Positions 1 to 12,700 of a DNA stretch of 64,000 nt are shown one piece after another. The stretch comes from Haliotis asinina. Taxonomy: Eukaryota; Mollusca; Gastropoda; Lepetellida; Haliotidae. The notes under the pieces were generated by a model, which had not been told where the DNA came from, searched no databases, and saw only the letters and a program-made list of their open reading frames with translations. Numbering within the stretch: the stretch's first letter is position 1; each line of letters opens with the position of its first letter. The stretch is taken from contig NC_090288.1 of NCBI RefSeq assembly GCF_037392515.1, positions 15,047,969-15,111,968 on the forward strand. Direction: 5' to 3'. The position numbers and the translations under genes were made by a program.

Positions 1-585
1 TTCAACATCCGTTTCGTAACATCCGTGAGCATAATGCTGCTAAAATATAAAGTTAACAAGATGACTCCTAAAGAACAGTCCTCCTTTATTACTGATTTTC
101 ACTTTTTTATCTCCTGAAGTAATCGATAATGCATAAACGTGAGTCGCGGTAACGTGATTTTGTAAGCGATTGCCTTATGTTTCTGTTATTCGATATGTAA
201 AATATTGTATTTCAGTTTTCTTGCTTTGATTCAGTGTGATGTAACAGACTCAGGTAAACCTTATTCTTCTCGAATGTATTCACTATCTCCTTTTATAGTT
301 TTCAGATTGGTACCCGATCTCAAGAAATACCTCACAGTTCATAATTAAAATTCGTGACAAAAGTCGCAGTCGAGAAGGTTAAAATCAGATAAAACCGTTT
401 TCAGATGGAGGATTCGAAAATATCATGTTTGTTCACTGACCAGGAACACATAACACGTTAGAACGGGTCGTTGTTTCAATTCTAGCTTCACTCAAATATA
501 TTTTGAATCAGATCTTTTAATCCGATATGATGCTCTCTTTGTACAGAATCCTTGAAGATTCGGGTCAGTATTGGTATTCAGTAAC
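1..585. other. intergenic, no feature recognised
   Basis: AT-rich DNA with only short chance reading frames. Nothing gene-like or repeat-like that I can name. Confidence 0.5.
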
Positions 586-770
586 CCATGTTTGTTGTAA
601 GTGGCGACCAACGGGATCGGATAATCAGATGCGCTGACACATGCCACACAGATTGATGTTCATGCTTTTGATCACGGGATTGTTTGGTCAAGACTCGAAT
701 ATTTGTAGATCGCCACTTTATAGTTGGAATATTGCTGAGTGAATATTGGCGTTATTCAACAAGTCAACAA
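586..770 (+). mobile_element. degenerate abalone-type SINE (family B)
   Basis: Contains the family's landmarks in order: 'gaccaacgggatcgg', 'ttgatcacgggattg', 'ggtcaagactcgaatattt' and 'ttggaatattgctgagtg'. Diverged, so an old copy. Confidence 0.6.
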
Positions 771-1952
771 TCCTTCATACAGCTTACTTTTCATATGTGC
801 AATTTCGCTTTCAAAGAAAAGAAAGCCAACGCGGATAGCAGATTTTCTTCGACAGTATTACCCTTTGCTTGTAGACGCCATGGGGCTCAGAAATGAGTGG
901 GCGTACTAAATATCAACAAACATATTTATTACTTCTAATTCCCTTTTGTATCACCTGTTTCAGTTCGAGTTCAAAATACAGAAATTAGATATATCATTTC
1001 TTTTCTTTTTTTATTATTATAGGATATTTATACAATAGCCATATATATATATATATAGGATGACCCTTGTCTATTTTATCTTGAAACAAAATTACTTTTG
1101 TTCACTGACCTCGTAATGTTAAAAGTTTACCTAGCTTGGATATTTCGCAAAATTGATCTTGAGAGAAAGTATCAAACCAGATTTTGTTCGGTGATCAGAT
1201 AACTGATTGCCCAGCACAACTCAATTTATACTAATTTAAGAATGGTTGATGGCAATATAATCAAAAATGTCATTAGAAATCCTGAAGCAGTGGAAATGGA
1301 AAAAAAACATCGCTTGGAGTTCTGGCGCTTTCAACATTCACAATACGACAAACATAGAACAAATTAAAGCTTTATTATTTCATGTATGTTACAATTTTAG
1401 CTTGATTCTTTCTCACCTAAGGTATAGAAACGTACGTAAAATCATCAGCAGGTAGCCCGATCACCTGGCAACCAGGACGCGGAAGTTGAAATGGGAAATA
1501 ACTCTTGTACTACATCCGGAATACGAACATTCCTCTATTTTCATAACATGGGGAATTTTGCTGGCAGTGTTTTTGCGTCTTAAAATGCTGTTGAGAAAAC
1601 ACGTTCGATCACGTCGATTATGGACTCGTCAATGACCACTGTAAGGAGCAACGTCCAGCTGACATGATACTAGTGCCACGATATTCCCAGTGCATCTGCA
1701 AGAACCATGGCTTTAAGAATATATCTGTCAGGACCATACTCAGTGAAAAACAACTCGGTATCTGAGGAAAACAAATCACCTATGTGATATGTCATGGACG
1801 CCCGATGAACACATTTAATGAACACCGTTTGGATTTGTTTGTTAGACCAAACTGTCACCTGCTAAACCAAACTGTCAGCTGATGTAGTTCATTGATGATT
1901 GAGTTTTGAGAGCTTTTTCTGTGGCCAATGAGCAACAGTGCTTTCAATAGTG
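771..1952. other. upstream region of the kinase gene
   Basis: No supported coding exon. Includes an AT dinucleotide run near 1040-1058. The kinase promoter and 5' UTR are presumably here, but no specific element can be assigned. Confidence 0.4.
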
Positions 1953-2045
1953 ATGGCTTCGTACAGTGTCACTTGCAAACTCGGAGAGGGGAGTTTTGCT
2001 AAAGTGTTCCAACTGAGTTCAATGGACCAAGATGAAGGTCAAGAT
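1953..2045 (+). CDS. NEK-type kinase exon 1 (start codon, glycine-rich loop)
   Basis: ATG at 1953 lies ten residues before the GEGSFAKV nucleotide-binding loop, a usual spacing for NEK kinases. The exon is 31 codons, phase 0, with donor gtaagt after 2045. No convincing upstream coding exon was seen. Confidence 0.8.
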
Positions 2046-5000
2046 GTAAGTGACCATTTGGAGCCACTATAGTATATAAAATCTGTCGACAAATATTTAT
2101 CCCAAATCCCAACACAACTAACCTTGTTTACTGAGGAAGATCAGGGTCACTTACTTTGTACTTAAATTTTAAGTGTGTCATCCACATTGCACCTGCCTCT
2201 CCATGAATATGTCCACAACCCCCCACACTCTTCACCACCAGAACCAGGCCCCACCAACTTACATGTGTTATATTGGTGGGTGCAACATTCAACAGAAATC
2301 AGGACTTCTCTGAGCAATTACTTATTATTGGGGAACACCACACTCGGCAATATGATTGCTATAAGGCATCAGTCTGTAATAATCCAGTGATCAACTTAAT
2401 GAGCATCAATCTATGCTGTTGGGACAGTGTGTGACTTTAGCTTTACGCTGCACCCTGCAATATTCACACTATATGGCTGCTGTCAGTAAATAATCAAGCC
2501 AGCGATTAACAGCATGAGCATCAACCTATGCAATTTGGATGCATTGACAAGAGTCAACCAAGTCAGCAAGCCTGATTACCCTGTCCTGTTTGTCTCCTCA
2601 TACAACAAGCATGGGCTGCTGAAGATCAGTTATATGACCAATGATTGATGGTGAAATCCAATCTGACTCATATGTACCATCCATTGTTTTACAGTATGCC
2701 CTGAAAGTGATCGACAAAGATCGCTTCTCCCATGATGAACGAGACAAGTGTGTGCAGGAAGCCAAGCTGATGAGGAAGATGAGACATGAGAATGTTGTCG
2801 CCTGTTTTGATGCCTTTGAGTATGAGAACCACTTGGTCCTAGTGACAGAATACTGTCCACGGGGCGACATGTACTGTTACCTTGGTGACTGCAGAGATGC
2901 CAAACCTCAACAACCTGTGTCTGAGAACAGGATTTCTATGTGGGTACTGCAGATTGCTAAGGCTTTGCAGGTGAGTTATCTTACTGAGCGAGTAAGCATT
3001 GTTTATTTGGGAATTGAATCCTGAAAAGGGACCAATATCACAAGGGATTTTGCACCTGACAAGAATATCAAATGCTAATAATATCAAAGCCAAATTTTTC
3101 TAACCAAACAGATATTATGATGCTCTTTCTGTTTGGTGACGTGTTCAGACTAAGTGAACTTAGTCTCAGTATTATTCATTACACTGCGTATACTAACAAA
3201 CCATAGTAGGAAGTCACGTCAGCTAGCCTTTTCAACTGACCAATCAGAACATAACTTACCAAATCATGAAAGTTGATATTTGCACATAGCATTAAAACTT
3301 TGGCTCAAAAACATTTGGCACCTCCAATAAGGACGTTAATGTGTTAAACATACTGCCACTGTTGTAATGAATAGCTCCATGTACCAGGGCCTATATTTTC
3401 AAAGCTCTCTTAGCGCTACGATAGTCGTAAGTGCCATACATTAACATTAACTTACGACTATCTTAGCGCTAAGAGAGCTTTGAAAATATAGGCCCTGTAT
3501 GTAAGGCATTAGTGTATGATTCTTATAAGAAGTAACACCTGGCAAGTTGATACCTTGTAGTATATTCAGGCTTTTGCTGTACAGATTTACAAGAAGCACA
3601 ATGTGCTTGGTTCACTCATAGTGATAGCACTGATAGTGCTTATTGTCTTGAAGCACCTTGCCTAACCCTAGCTGAGCTAAAGGTGAGACTTTCTCTCACA
3701 ACAAGATTAAAGTTACTTACTTAGCATTTGGAACTGCCTGTTTCTAGATATGAGCGTCTGAATGCTTTACTCTCTCATGCTGACTGCCATGAAGATCTGG
3801 ATTAGAACTGGTTCTCATCAGTCCATTCTGGTCATGACCAGCCACTAATGAATGGCATAAGGTCTCAATTAACTTGTGTGTAGTGGTCACAACATTTCTG
3901 AGTATCAGGCTGGGCTTCAGACTACAAACCTTGTGATCTCAAGTCTTAGGCCTTGTCCACATTACCAAAGAGGGAGAAATGTGACGTGCTAAGGATGTCA
4001 TCAATGTGTTGACTCCACACCCTGCTACCTCCCCAGGTCAACAGACGGCACATCCAAGGCTGCATAGTGCTCAAGTGGTGTATGAAATATAGTGTGTCCA
4101 ACCGCCCAAGACAGGTTACATTTCTGTCGGGCTGTCTAAATTTACAGGGCATCAGCCTGATGGCCTGGTAAAAGTTTTAGATAACATGTTACATACATCT
4201 GAGAAAATTCATCATAAATGGAAATGTGTTCTCTCAAAATGACTGTTACACAGTAAAAACATCTGTAAGGTTCATTAAATTATTCATTGTAACTAAAATC
4301 AAGTTTATTTTCTTTGAATTGCCTGGTCTGGCTGTGGTTTGAGCTTCCTTCATTGAGTAGTTGTTGTGCTGACACGGTAAACATCCTGCTGGTTGATACA
4401 GGTCATTACATCCCAGTGTCAGTCACTGGATTATCTGGTCCACACCAGATGATTTACAGAACACCTCCAAATAGCCGGAAAATTTTAGTGGTGCATTAGA
4501 GAGACAATGAAACTAAAATTCCCGCATTTCATGAAGAATATGTTTTGTTGTAGTATCTGCATGAGAGGAAAATTCTGCATCGAGACTTGAAGACAAAAAA
4601 CATCTTTCTGATGGAAGACTTGACTGTGAAAATAGGAGACCTTGGAATAGCAAAGTGAGGAAGCAAGCGGACATATGTAAAAAAATGAGATTGAAACATA
4701 TTAAGTCATCCAAGGAACTGTTCCATTTGCATGATTATGGAATGAACAACAAATATTTATGTGACATATTTTATTTTGATTAGCTAGCTGGTTGAATTTT
4801 AACTGCATCAAATTTCTTTGAAGAAGTTATTTTTATTCAACTGTGCATATTTTAGCTAATGCTGTTAATCACTGGATTGTCTGTCCGGACTTGATTATTT
4901 ATAGACTGCTGCCATGTAGTGGGAATATTGCTGAGTCAGCGTAAAGCTAAACCCACTCATGTCCTAGAAACAGTCACTTGTTTAGAGTCTTATATACATT

Positions 5001-6720
5001 GAATTGGATTAAAGTGAATATATCCTACTTGATATGTTTGCAGGATTTCTGCCGGTTACCATTAATACCATTACTGGTGTATGTAAATGCACAATACCTT
5101 TGATGTGATTTAACATGTTATCTTAGGGATTGAACTGTACACAGTTAAATATTGATTCTAGTACTTTTGTTTGGTTCCATCCGGGATTTGAACAAACACT
5201 ATTTATTAGGTACTCCCTGAATGTGTATGTGTACAAGCGTGTGTGCACCCGATTCATCTATCCTAAAAGTATATTATACGAACATTGAAACTCTCATGAA
5301 AAGGTGGAACTGAGTTCTGCACCTCCCCTCCTGCTATTGTCAGAAAACTGTATCCACCCCTTTACCTAATTATCGGCACACAAACTCAGCAATCTAACCC
5401 ACTCAGCCACTTCAACTACCACACCTTTACACAGTATCGAACTAATGTTTGTTTGCAGACAGCTGGACTTTACACTGGCCCAGGCCGATACATTCCTGGG
5501 AACACCTCTATACATGAGTCCTGAGATATTCCAGTTCCAGCCCTACAGTTATAAGGTGAGGTTTGTTAATTTATGGCTTGGAGGTGATGATGATTTTGTT
5601 CAAAAGGAGGGTCATCAATTTTGCAGACATGTAGGGGAGGGTGGGAGGAGTGTGTATGTGTGTCATTGATTTTGTAAATTACATGGGTATGGGATGTGTG
5701 TGAGTGGGAGGGGGTGTCAATGACTTTGTACGTAAATGTATTTTTTTTTTGGTGGAGAAGGTTGGAGAGGGAGAGGTCTTTCCTTTGGTACATGCTTCTC
5801 CAAAAAAATCATCATCACCCCCAAGCCATAAATCATGAACTAAGCTTCTCAGAACTGAACAAGTTCTTGTTGGTTTTATGAAAGTGGTATGTATCATCCT
5901 TGTCCTTTCTGGTTTTCATTTACAAATCACCGCGATATAGCTGGAATATTACTGAATGTGGCATTATGCTAAACTCACTCACTCACTCACTCAGGATTTT
6001 TCCCAAATACATTGAGATAATGAAATGTAATCAAAAATAGAAAGCAAGGCCGTAGGGAGAACAGGGGAGCAGGGGGTGCAGCTGATTTTTTGCTGATTAA
6101 GTTTGGGCATCAAACTATTGGTATACCCATGTTTTCACGTGGATGGTGCCTCCCTTACTTAAAACAGCTCACTACGGCCCTGGAAAGTAAGGTTATACTG
6201 AAATCACCAGAAATTCCTTTATTCTGAGCCTGTAATGAAAGTACACCTATGATGAGTAAACAAAATCAGGATTCTGTGCAAGAAGTGCTAGAAAGTTGTT
6301 GTGTTTGTAGGCAGACATCTGGAGCATGGGCTGCTGTGTCTACGAGATGATGACATTACGCTTCGCCTTTGAGTCACCATCACAGCAGAAGATGGTACAG
6401 AGGATCATCAAGGGCAAGGTCAGACATCTTGCTTATCTGCAATCTTCCATCCAGTGGTCAGCTTTCCATTTCCTGTTTCATTCAAACAAAATCATTTGTT
6501 ATGGAAATCTGTTGGTGAACTTTGGAGTTGTCTTTGATGATGATGATGATGAGTGTGTGAAATAGCTACTGGCCCACTAACCCATGACTAGTAAAAATCC
6601 AGTTGGGGCAGTGAATCTCAACAGTCACTGGCCTGACTGAATAGTGAATTTCATGAGTTCATTTTGTAAATGTATCACACTCTCCGACTGGATCAGTTTT
6701 AATCACATTTATATCATGCT

Positions 6721-6769
<49 letters not shown>

Positions 6770-9700
6770 AATGATGATGACAATGATGGTTGTCATTTTG
6801 ATCTTTCCTCCTACACAAAGGTGATAGCTCATGATAGAAGTGGAATACTGCTGAAAAGGTGACTGAGTCAGGGCATGGTGATGGCAAATGGGTTTACATC
6901 TGTATCATTTAGTCTTTTTGTAACAGTTTTACAAGACAAAACAACGTCTCCTTTAATGAGTGAATGCTGAATGGTTCTGGTGTATTGGACACATCTCATC
7001 CATCTTGTGCAGGCCCCGAGTGTTCCGGCCATGTACAGCGAGAACCTAGGGAGGCTGGCTAATGACATGTTGAACAAGGACCCACAGCTCAGACCTCATG
7101 CCGCAGACATCGTCAAAGAACTACAGGTGGGAATTAATACACTGTTCCCCATAAGACTACCACTTTATTGTTAATTCTGATAGATAAAACCATTTCTGGT
7201 GACCTTTGAGTTTTAGGAATCATTCATAATTTTTGGCTGTGGGCTGTAATGATGATTTTAAGGTCACCTATTTTGTTCAGGGAATGTAGGGAGAGTCGGT
7301 CGTCAGTTTTGTACACATGTACTGCTAGGGTGTCATCAATTTTGTGCATAAAAATATTCACTTATAATTACTTTGTACATACATTTTAAGGGGTCAGCCA
7401 CATTGTATGTGATTCTCTGTAAAATTCATCATCAATTCCTGAGCCATAAATTACAGACTGGAGTTTTGTTAGGCGTTATACTTATATGGCATTGAATGTT
7501 CCCAAATACTTCCATAAAGTTTTAATTATTGTGTCAAACACAACATGCTTTTATGTTCTTCCACATTTACTTTCAGAAACTATAGATACAAAGAAAGAGA
7601 GGGAAATTTTACATTGATGTCACAGAGGAGATGTGATTTGACCATTTGACCATTTAGGATCTTACTCTGACAAAATCGTTTTGTATTTTGAAATCTTATT
7701 TTATTTTAGAATGTATTCAATGATCTGTCCCCAGTCAAACCAAGAGAGACCCAGCTCAGGAGACATGAAGATCTCACCCCGGAGCAGACGCCGCCTGTCA
7801 GCATCTCGTAGTGACAGTCGGGTAGACATGCCTGATCTTACACCGTCACTACGGTCTGATCGACATGCCATTGTCGACTCTCTCATGACGTTCTTCAGGC
7901 AGAACACGGCAACAGGCTTAGGGAATGGTTTCGAGATCGGTGTTCTGTCATCCACAAAATCTGCGCTGTCTAGGACAGTTAAAACAATATGGACACGCAA
8001 TCCTAGTCAGGAGGAGACAACTCAGTTTGTGAGAAAATTCGGGACAGGGTTGCAGAATGGGGATGACACCTACAGTGATGATATTGTAGACAATATTGGG
8101 TACGGAGAGACGTCTGGCATTCATCACACTGTGAAAAAGAGCCCTAGGAAATGTGATAAGACAGCATCACAGAGTTCAATGCTCAGAGACTATTACGAAG
8201 CTATTGAAATGTATGATGATAATTTTAATGACATTCAGCCTGACCCTGATGAGGTCATTCAGTGGGCGAGACAGAATCTGGCATCTTGTAAAGCATCAGC
8301 GGAACTTCCTTCCAAAGAATCCGCAGCTGAGGTAAATAGAAGCACAAACTTACGAGTACGTAAAACTGAAAAGGGCCTGCTTGATTATCCTAAACCAGGT
8401 GTGTTTTCTGGTAAAGCATGCACATGACTATGTTGAAACCTAAAATGAAGTTCTGAAACTTTGGAATCAGCTCTGTGGCAGGTTTCACAGCTTTGGTTTT
8501 GCATCCTCTCAAAGAAACATGGTGGAAATGAAAGGAAAGGACATGTAAGCAAACATTCATTGTTCTGAGGAAGCATCTTGTCTCTTTAATATTTCTTAAT
8601 TTTCTGATAAAAATGACAAAAAGTTCTGTCCCGTTCATTCCACATATGTAGTAGCTTAGATACATTTTCTGAGGGTCCATTTTAAAACTGGATGGTGAAT
8701 CCACTCGTTTATAAAACTGGAAACTTGTATCACTTTGAAATCATGTATCCAAACCTAGACACTTGTTTATAACAGGAGAAACCAGTTTCAGAAACCAAAA
8801 CCAATAATCAAACGGGCCCAAATTTTGTCTGACTAAAAAAATCAATGACTTGTCGTTGAATAAGTTCAAAAGGTAAAAGATTATTGATATAAAAAACATG
8901 TCAACCAGAGAGGTTTCCAAACTTGAGCACCTGAGACATTCACTGAGCACAGTGTGAATATATGTGTTTTGTGTGAGTTTCTTGTGTTTCTTAAATTTCT
9001 AAAATAATTGGTGGAGAAACAAAGCTGTAAAAAAATGAGACTAAAAATGTGCATTAACTGGTAAAAAATAATAGATCGTCTTATTTGAGATTTTGTACAT
9101 TTCCAGAAAACATCTCATAAGATTCTGCAAACCAGTAGAACCAGTAGAACCAGTAGATGTCAGGGATGATTGCAATACAGGAAGATCTTAGTGATATTTA
9201 TGCAATAATCTGACTCTTGTTCTTTCCTTTAGGCCAAGTCAAGACAACCACCAGATGCAAAACTGAAGACAAGGAAGAAGAAAAATTTCTTGAAAGGTTT
9301 GTCTGTGTTATTTACTGAGATGTGCTGATTAGGAATTCACTTGGGCCCATTATTCTTTTTATTTGATTTATGTGAAAAAAACCCACAAACACACTTCTCC
9401 CACTACCAAAAAGTGGTGCAATAAACCCACTCGTCTCATCTCACCTCTTTAGAACGATCGTATGAATGAACAATATCAGATGATGTGAGATTGCACAGTG
9501 AGTGAGTGAAATAAGTTCAGTGCGGCCGTATTTGAACTATATATTCGTGCAGTATTTCAGTTGTATGAGGCCATTCCACTCATATGAGGGCATGTCTGTG
9601 AATTTTCCTTGTGACAAGAGACTATACTGCTTGGAGCTCGAACTCATGAAGATTTGTGTTAGAATTTGTCATCAGCACCCCAAGCTTGTTGTTAAAAGTA

Positions 9701-12700
9701 ACTGTCAGGGTCGGGTGGTTAGGCTTGCAGACTTGGTCAGACATCTGTCGTATCCCATTTGCGCAGATCTGTGGTCATGATGTTAATCACAGGAGTGTGG
9801 TTCTGACTCGATAATTTACGAACGGCTGCCATGTAGCTTGAATATTGCTTAGTGTGGTGTTAAACAACAAACAAATAAACTAACTAAACTGTATTCCTTG
9901 GAACATGTCACATATATCTCCTGTTATTTCAGCTGCCTCTGAGAAAAAGAAAACATCAAGTCCAGACAAGGACCAGTCTGCCCAGAGTCAGGTGAATACA
10001 TCTACTCAACTCAAATCTTTGAATGGCACTTGACAGATAAACATAAACAGGGAACATTTAAGGACATCAGAGTCTGCATGATGGGGAACACAACATTTTG
10101 GAGAATATTCTCATTTCTCCCTGATTCATACATCTGATGAATATATATTTTCAGAAATATTGTGTTATGAATATACTCAGAAGTCCAATTTTCACATGTG
10201 TTTTCAGGACATGAATGCTTTGATAGAGTTTGAAAACAGAAACCATCTTATGATTCTTTACAGAGTTATGGCCCTTGTCATGTGTTTCTTGACTTAGTGC
10301 ACGCTATCACCAATGGGAACAGATATTCTCAGTAACTGTTATAGATAGGGAAGCCAAATTTAGTATGTGTTTTCAGAACATGAATGTCATGGTGAATTTA
10401 CAAATCAGGACCGATGTTACTAATTGTAACGGAGTCTTAGTCCATGTAATGCATTTTTAGGGTCTATAAGAGCTTGGTGTCTTCAAACTGTTGCTGTTAG
10501 ATGACATGCTTCCATGTAGGGCCATTGGTAACATACACAAAACTGCCCTGACCTTCACAATCTGTTTTGTTATATTTGTAGTGCTAGAATTGCTTCTCTG
10601 TATATTCTATCTTGTACATCCCTATTAATGGCCCGCCTTGTTCTTCATCCTCTGAACATCATCATTCTATGTCCTTCATAAACTCTTCCTCATCAACTGT
10701 CCACTGTCACCCATTGAACATTTTGTTGAAGAAGTCAACACTGAAGACATTGCCCACTGACAGTTCAAAGACTGTCACTCTCTTCACTCGGAGTCAGAAA
10801 GTGGTCTTCAGGAAGGAAGAGTTCCTGGCAGGGGATGCTGATCCCATGGAGAGAGAGCTGTCTAAGAGTCTGGGTGGGGACATGGATATGGTGAATATCG
10901 GGAGGTGAGTTACCCCTTGGAGATAGAGCTGTCTAAGAGTCTGGGTGGGGACACGGATATGGTGAATATCGGGAGGTGAGTTACCTCTTGGTGATAGAGC
11001 TGTCTAAGAGTCTGGGTGGGGACACGGATATGGTGAATATCGAGAGGTGAGTTACCTCTTGGTGATAAAGCTGTCTAAGAGTCTGGGTGGGGACACAGAT
11101 ATGGTGAATATCGGGAGGTGAGTTACCCCTTGGAGATAGAGTTGTCTAAGAGTCTGGGTGGGGACACGGATATGGTGAATATCGGGAGGTGAGTTACCTC
11201 TTGGTGATAGAGCTGTCTAAGAGTCTGAGTGGGGACACGGATATGGTGAATATCGGGAGGTGAGTTACCTCTTGGTGATAAAGCTGTCTAAGAGTCTGGG
11301 TGGGGACACGGATATGGTGAACATCGGGAGGTGAGTTACCCCTTGGTGATAGAGCTGTCTAAGAGTCTGGGTGGGGACACGGATATGGTGAATATTGGGA
11401 GGTGAGTTACCCCTTGGAGATAGAGTTGTCTAAGAGTCTGGGTGGGGACACGGATATGGTGAATATCGGGAGGTGAGTTACCTCTTGGTGATAGAGCTGT
11501 CTAAGAGTCTGGGTGGGGACACGGATATGGTGAATATCGAGAGGTGAGTTACCTCTTGGTGATAAAGCTGTCTAAGAGTCTGAGTGGGGACACGGATATG
11601 GTGAATATCGGGAGGTGAGTTACCCCTTGGAGATAGAGTTGTCTAAGAGTCTGGGTGGGGACACGGATATGGTGAATATCGGGAGGTGAGTTACCCCTTG
11701 GAGATAGAGCTGTCTAAGAGTCTGGGTGGGGACACGGATACTGAGTGTCAGTCGACAGAACTCACAAACTGTTGACCATACAGTCCAAGGGAGGTAATTC
11801 ATGTAACATTGTCTATGTTATCATATTTAGTGGTTTGTTCTTTAACTGTATTATTTCAGTAATATTTTAGGTATATGATGGTTGCTATAAGGGTAAAGCT
11901 AGTTTTCAGGACATTTTCATTTGCAGAAGCACAAGGTCTTTCATTGAACAAAACAGGTGATGTCACTGTTGAGAGTGCCAACACTAACATTTGCCCATAC
12001 AACCAGCCACCATATTTTTCAGTGCTCAACAACATTGGAATTCCAGTCAATGTTTTCATTGCTGCATTTTGTAATTTGTGTTACAGCTGGTTAAGGTTGG
12101 TACTGGAAGGAAATTTAGACATATCGTTAATGTTGAACCATACTTTAAGTGAGTCGTTGGTGATCGAAAATCAAGAGCTGAAGTCCTTATGACGTCGCCT
12201 ATAACAGGCATGATAATAGCTCGTTGTTAAGTAAAACGGCATTATCAAGTTACAGCGGCCTGCTCATTTTTGATAACATGTTTTTCATATTAATGGTAAT
12301 TCTATACATAACCCAGTTGTGTTTCTTTTGTTGTTGAGTATATTTCAGCTCAGTATTCTGTGTATTAATGTTTCAGATTGTGCAAGTCAGACCTTGGTGA
12401 CGACATGTTTAAACGGGCCCAGCAGCTGGTGGAAATAGTGAAGGATGAACGTCTGCTCCAGGTAAGATGGAGTGGTTGCCATAGTAACTCATCATGTCAT
12501 GTTTAAATACATGTATAAGAATATTGCTCCTCAAACGCTTGTAACTTCATGTTGTTGTTTTTTTCACATTTTCTATCTTCAGATTTCTAATTTCTACTCC
12601 TGCGCTATGTGCTCTTCTTAGATGAATTCCATGTTGATATATCTAAAGATTTGCTGACTTCTTCCATTAAACAGATTAAACAGCCACAAAGGCCTTTGCA

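Noticed and set aside
6644..6862. poly-Asp reading frame in a kinase intron
   Set aside because: Produced by a (GAT)n microsatellite inside intron 5.
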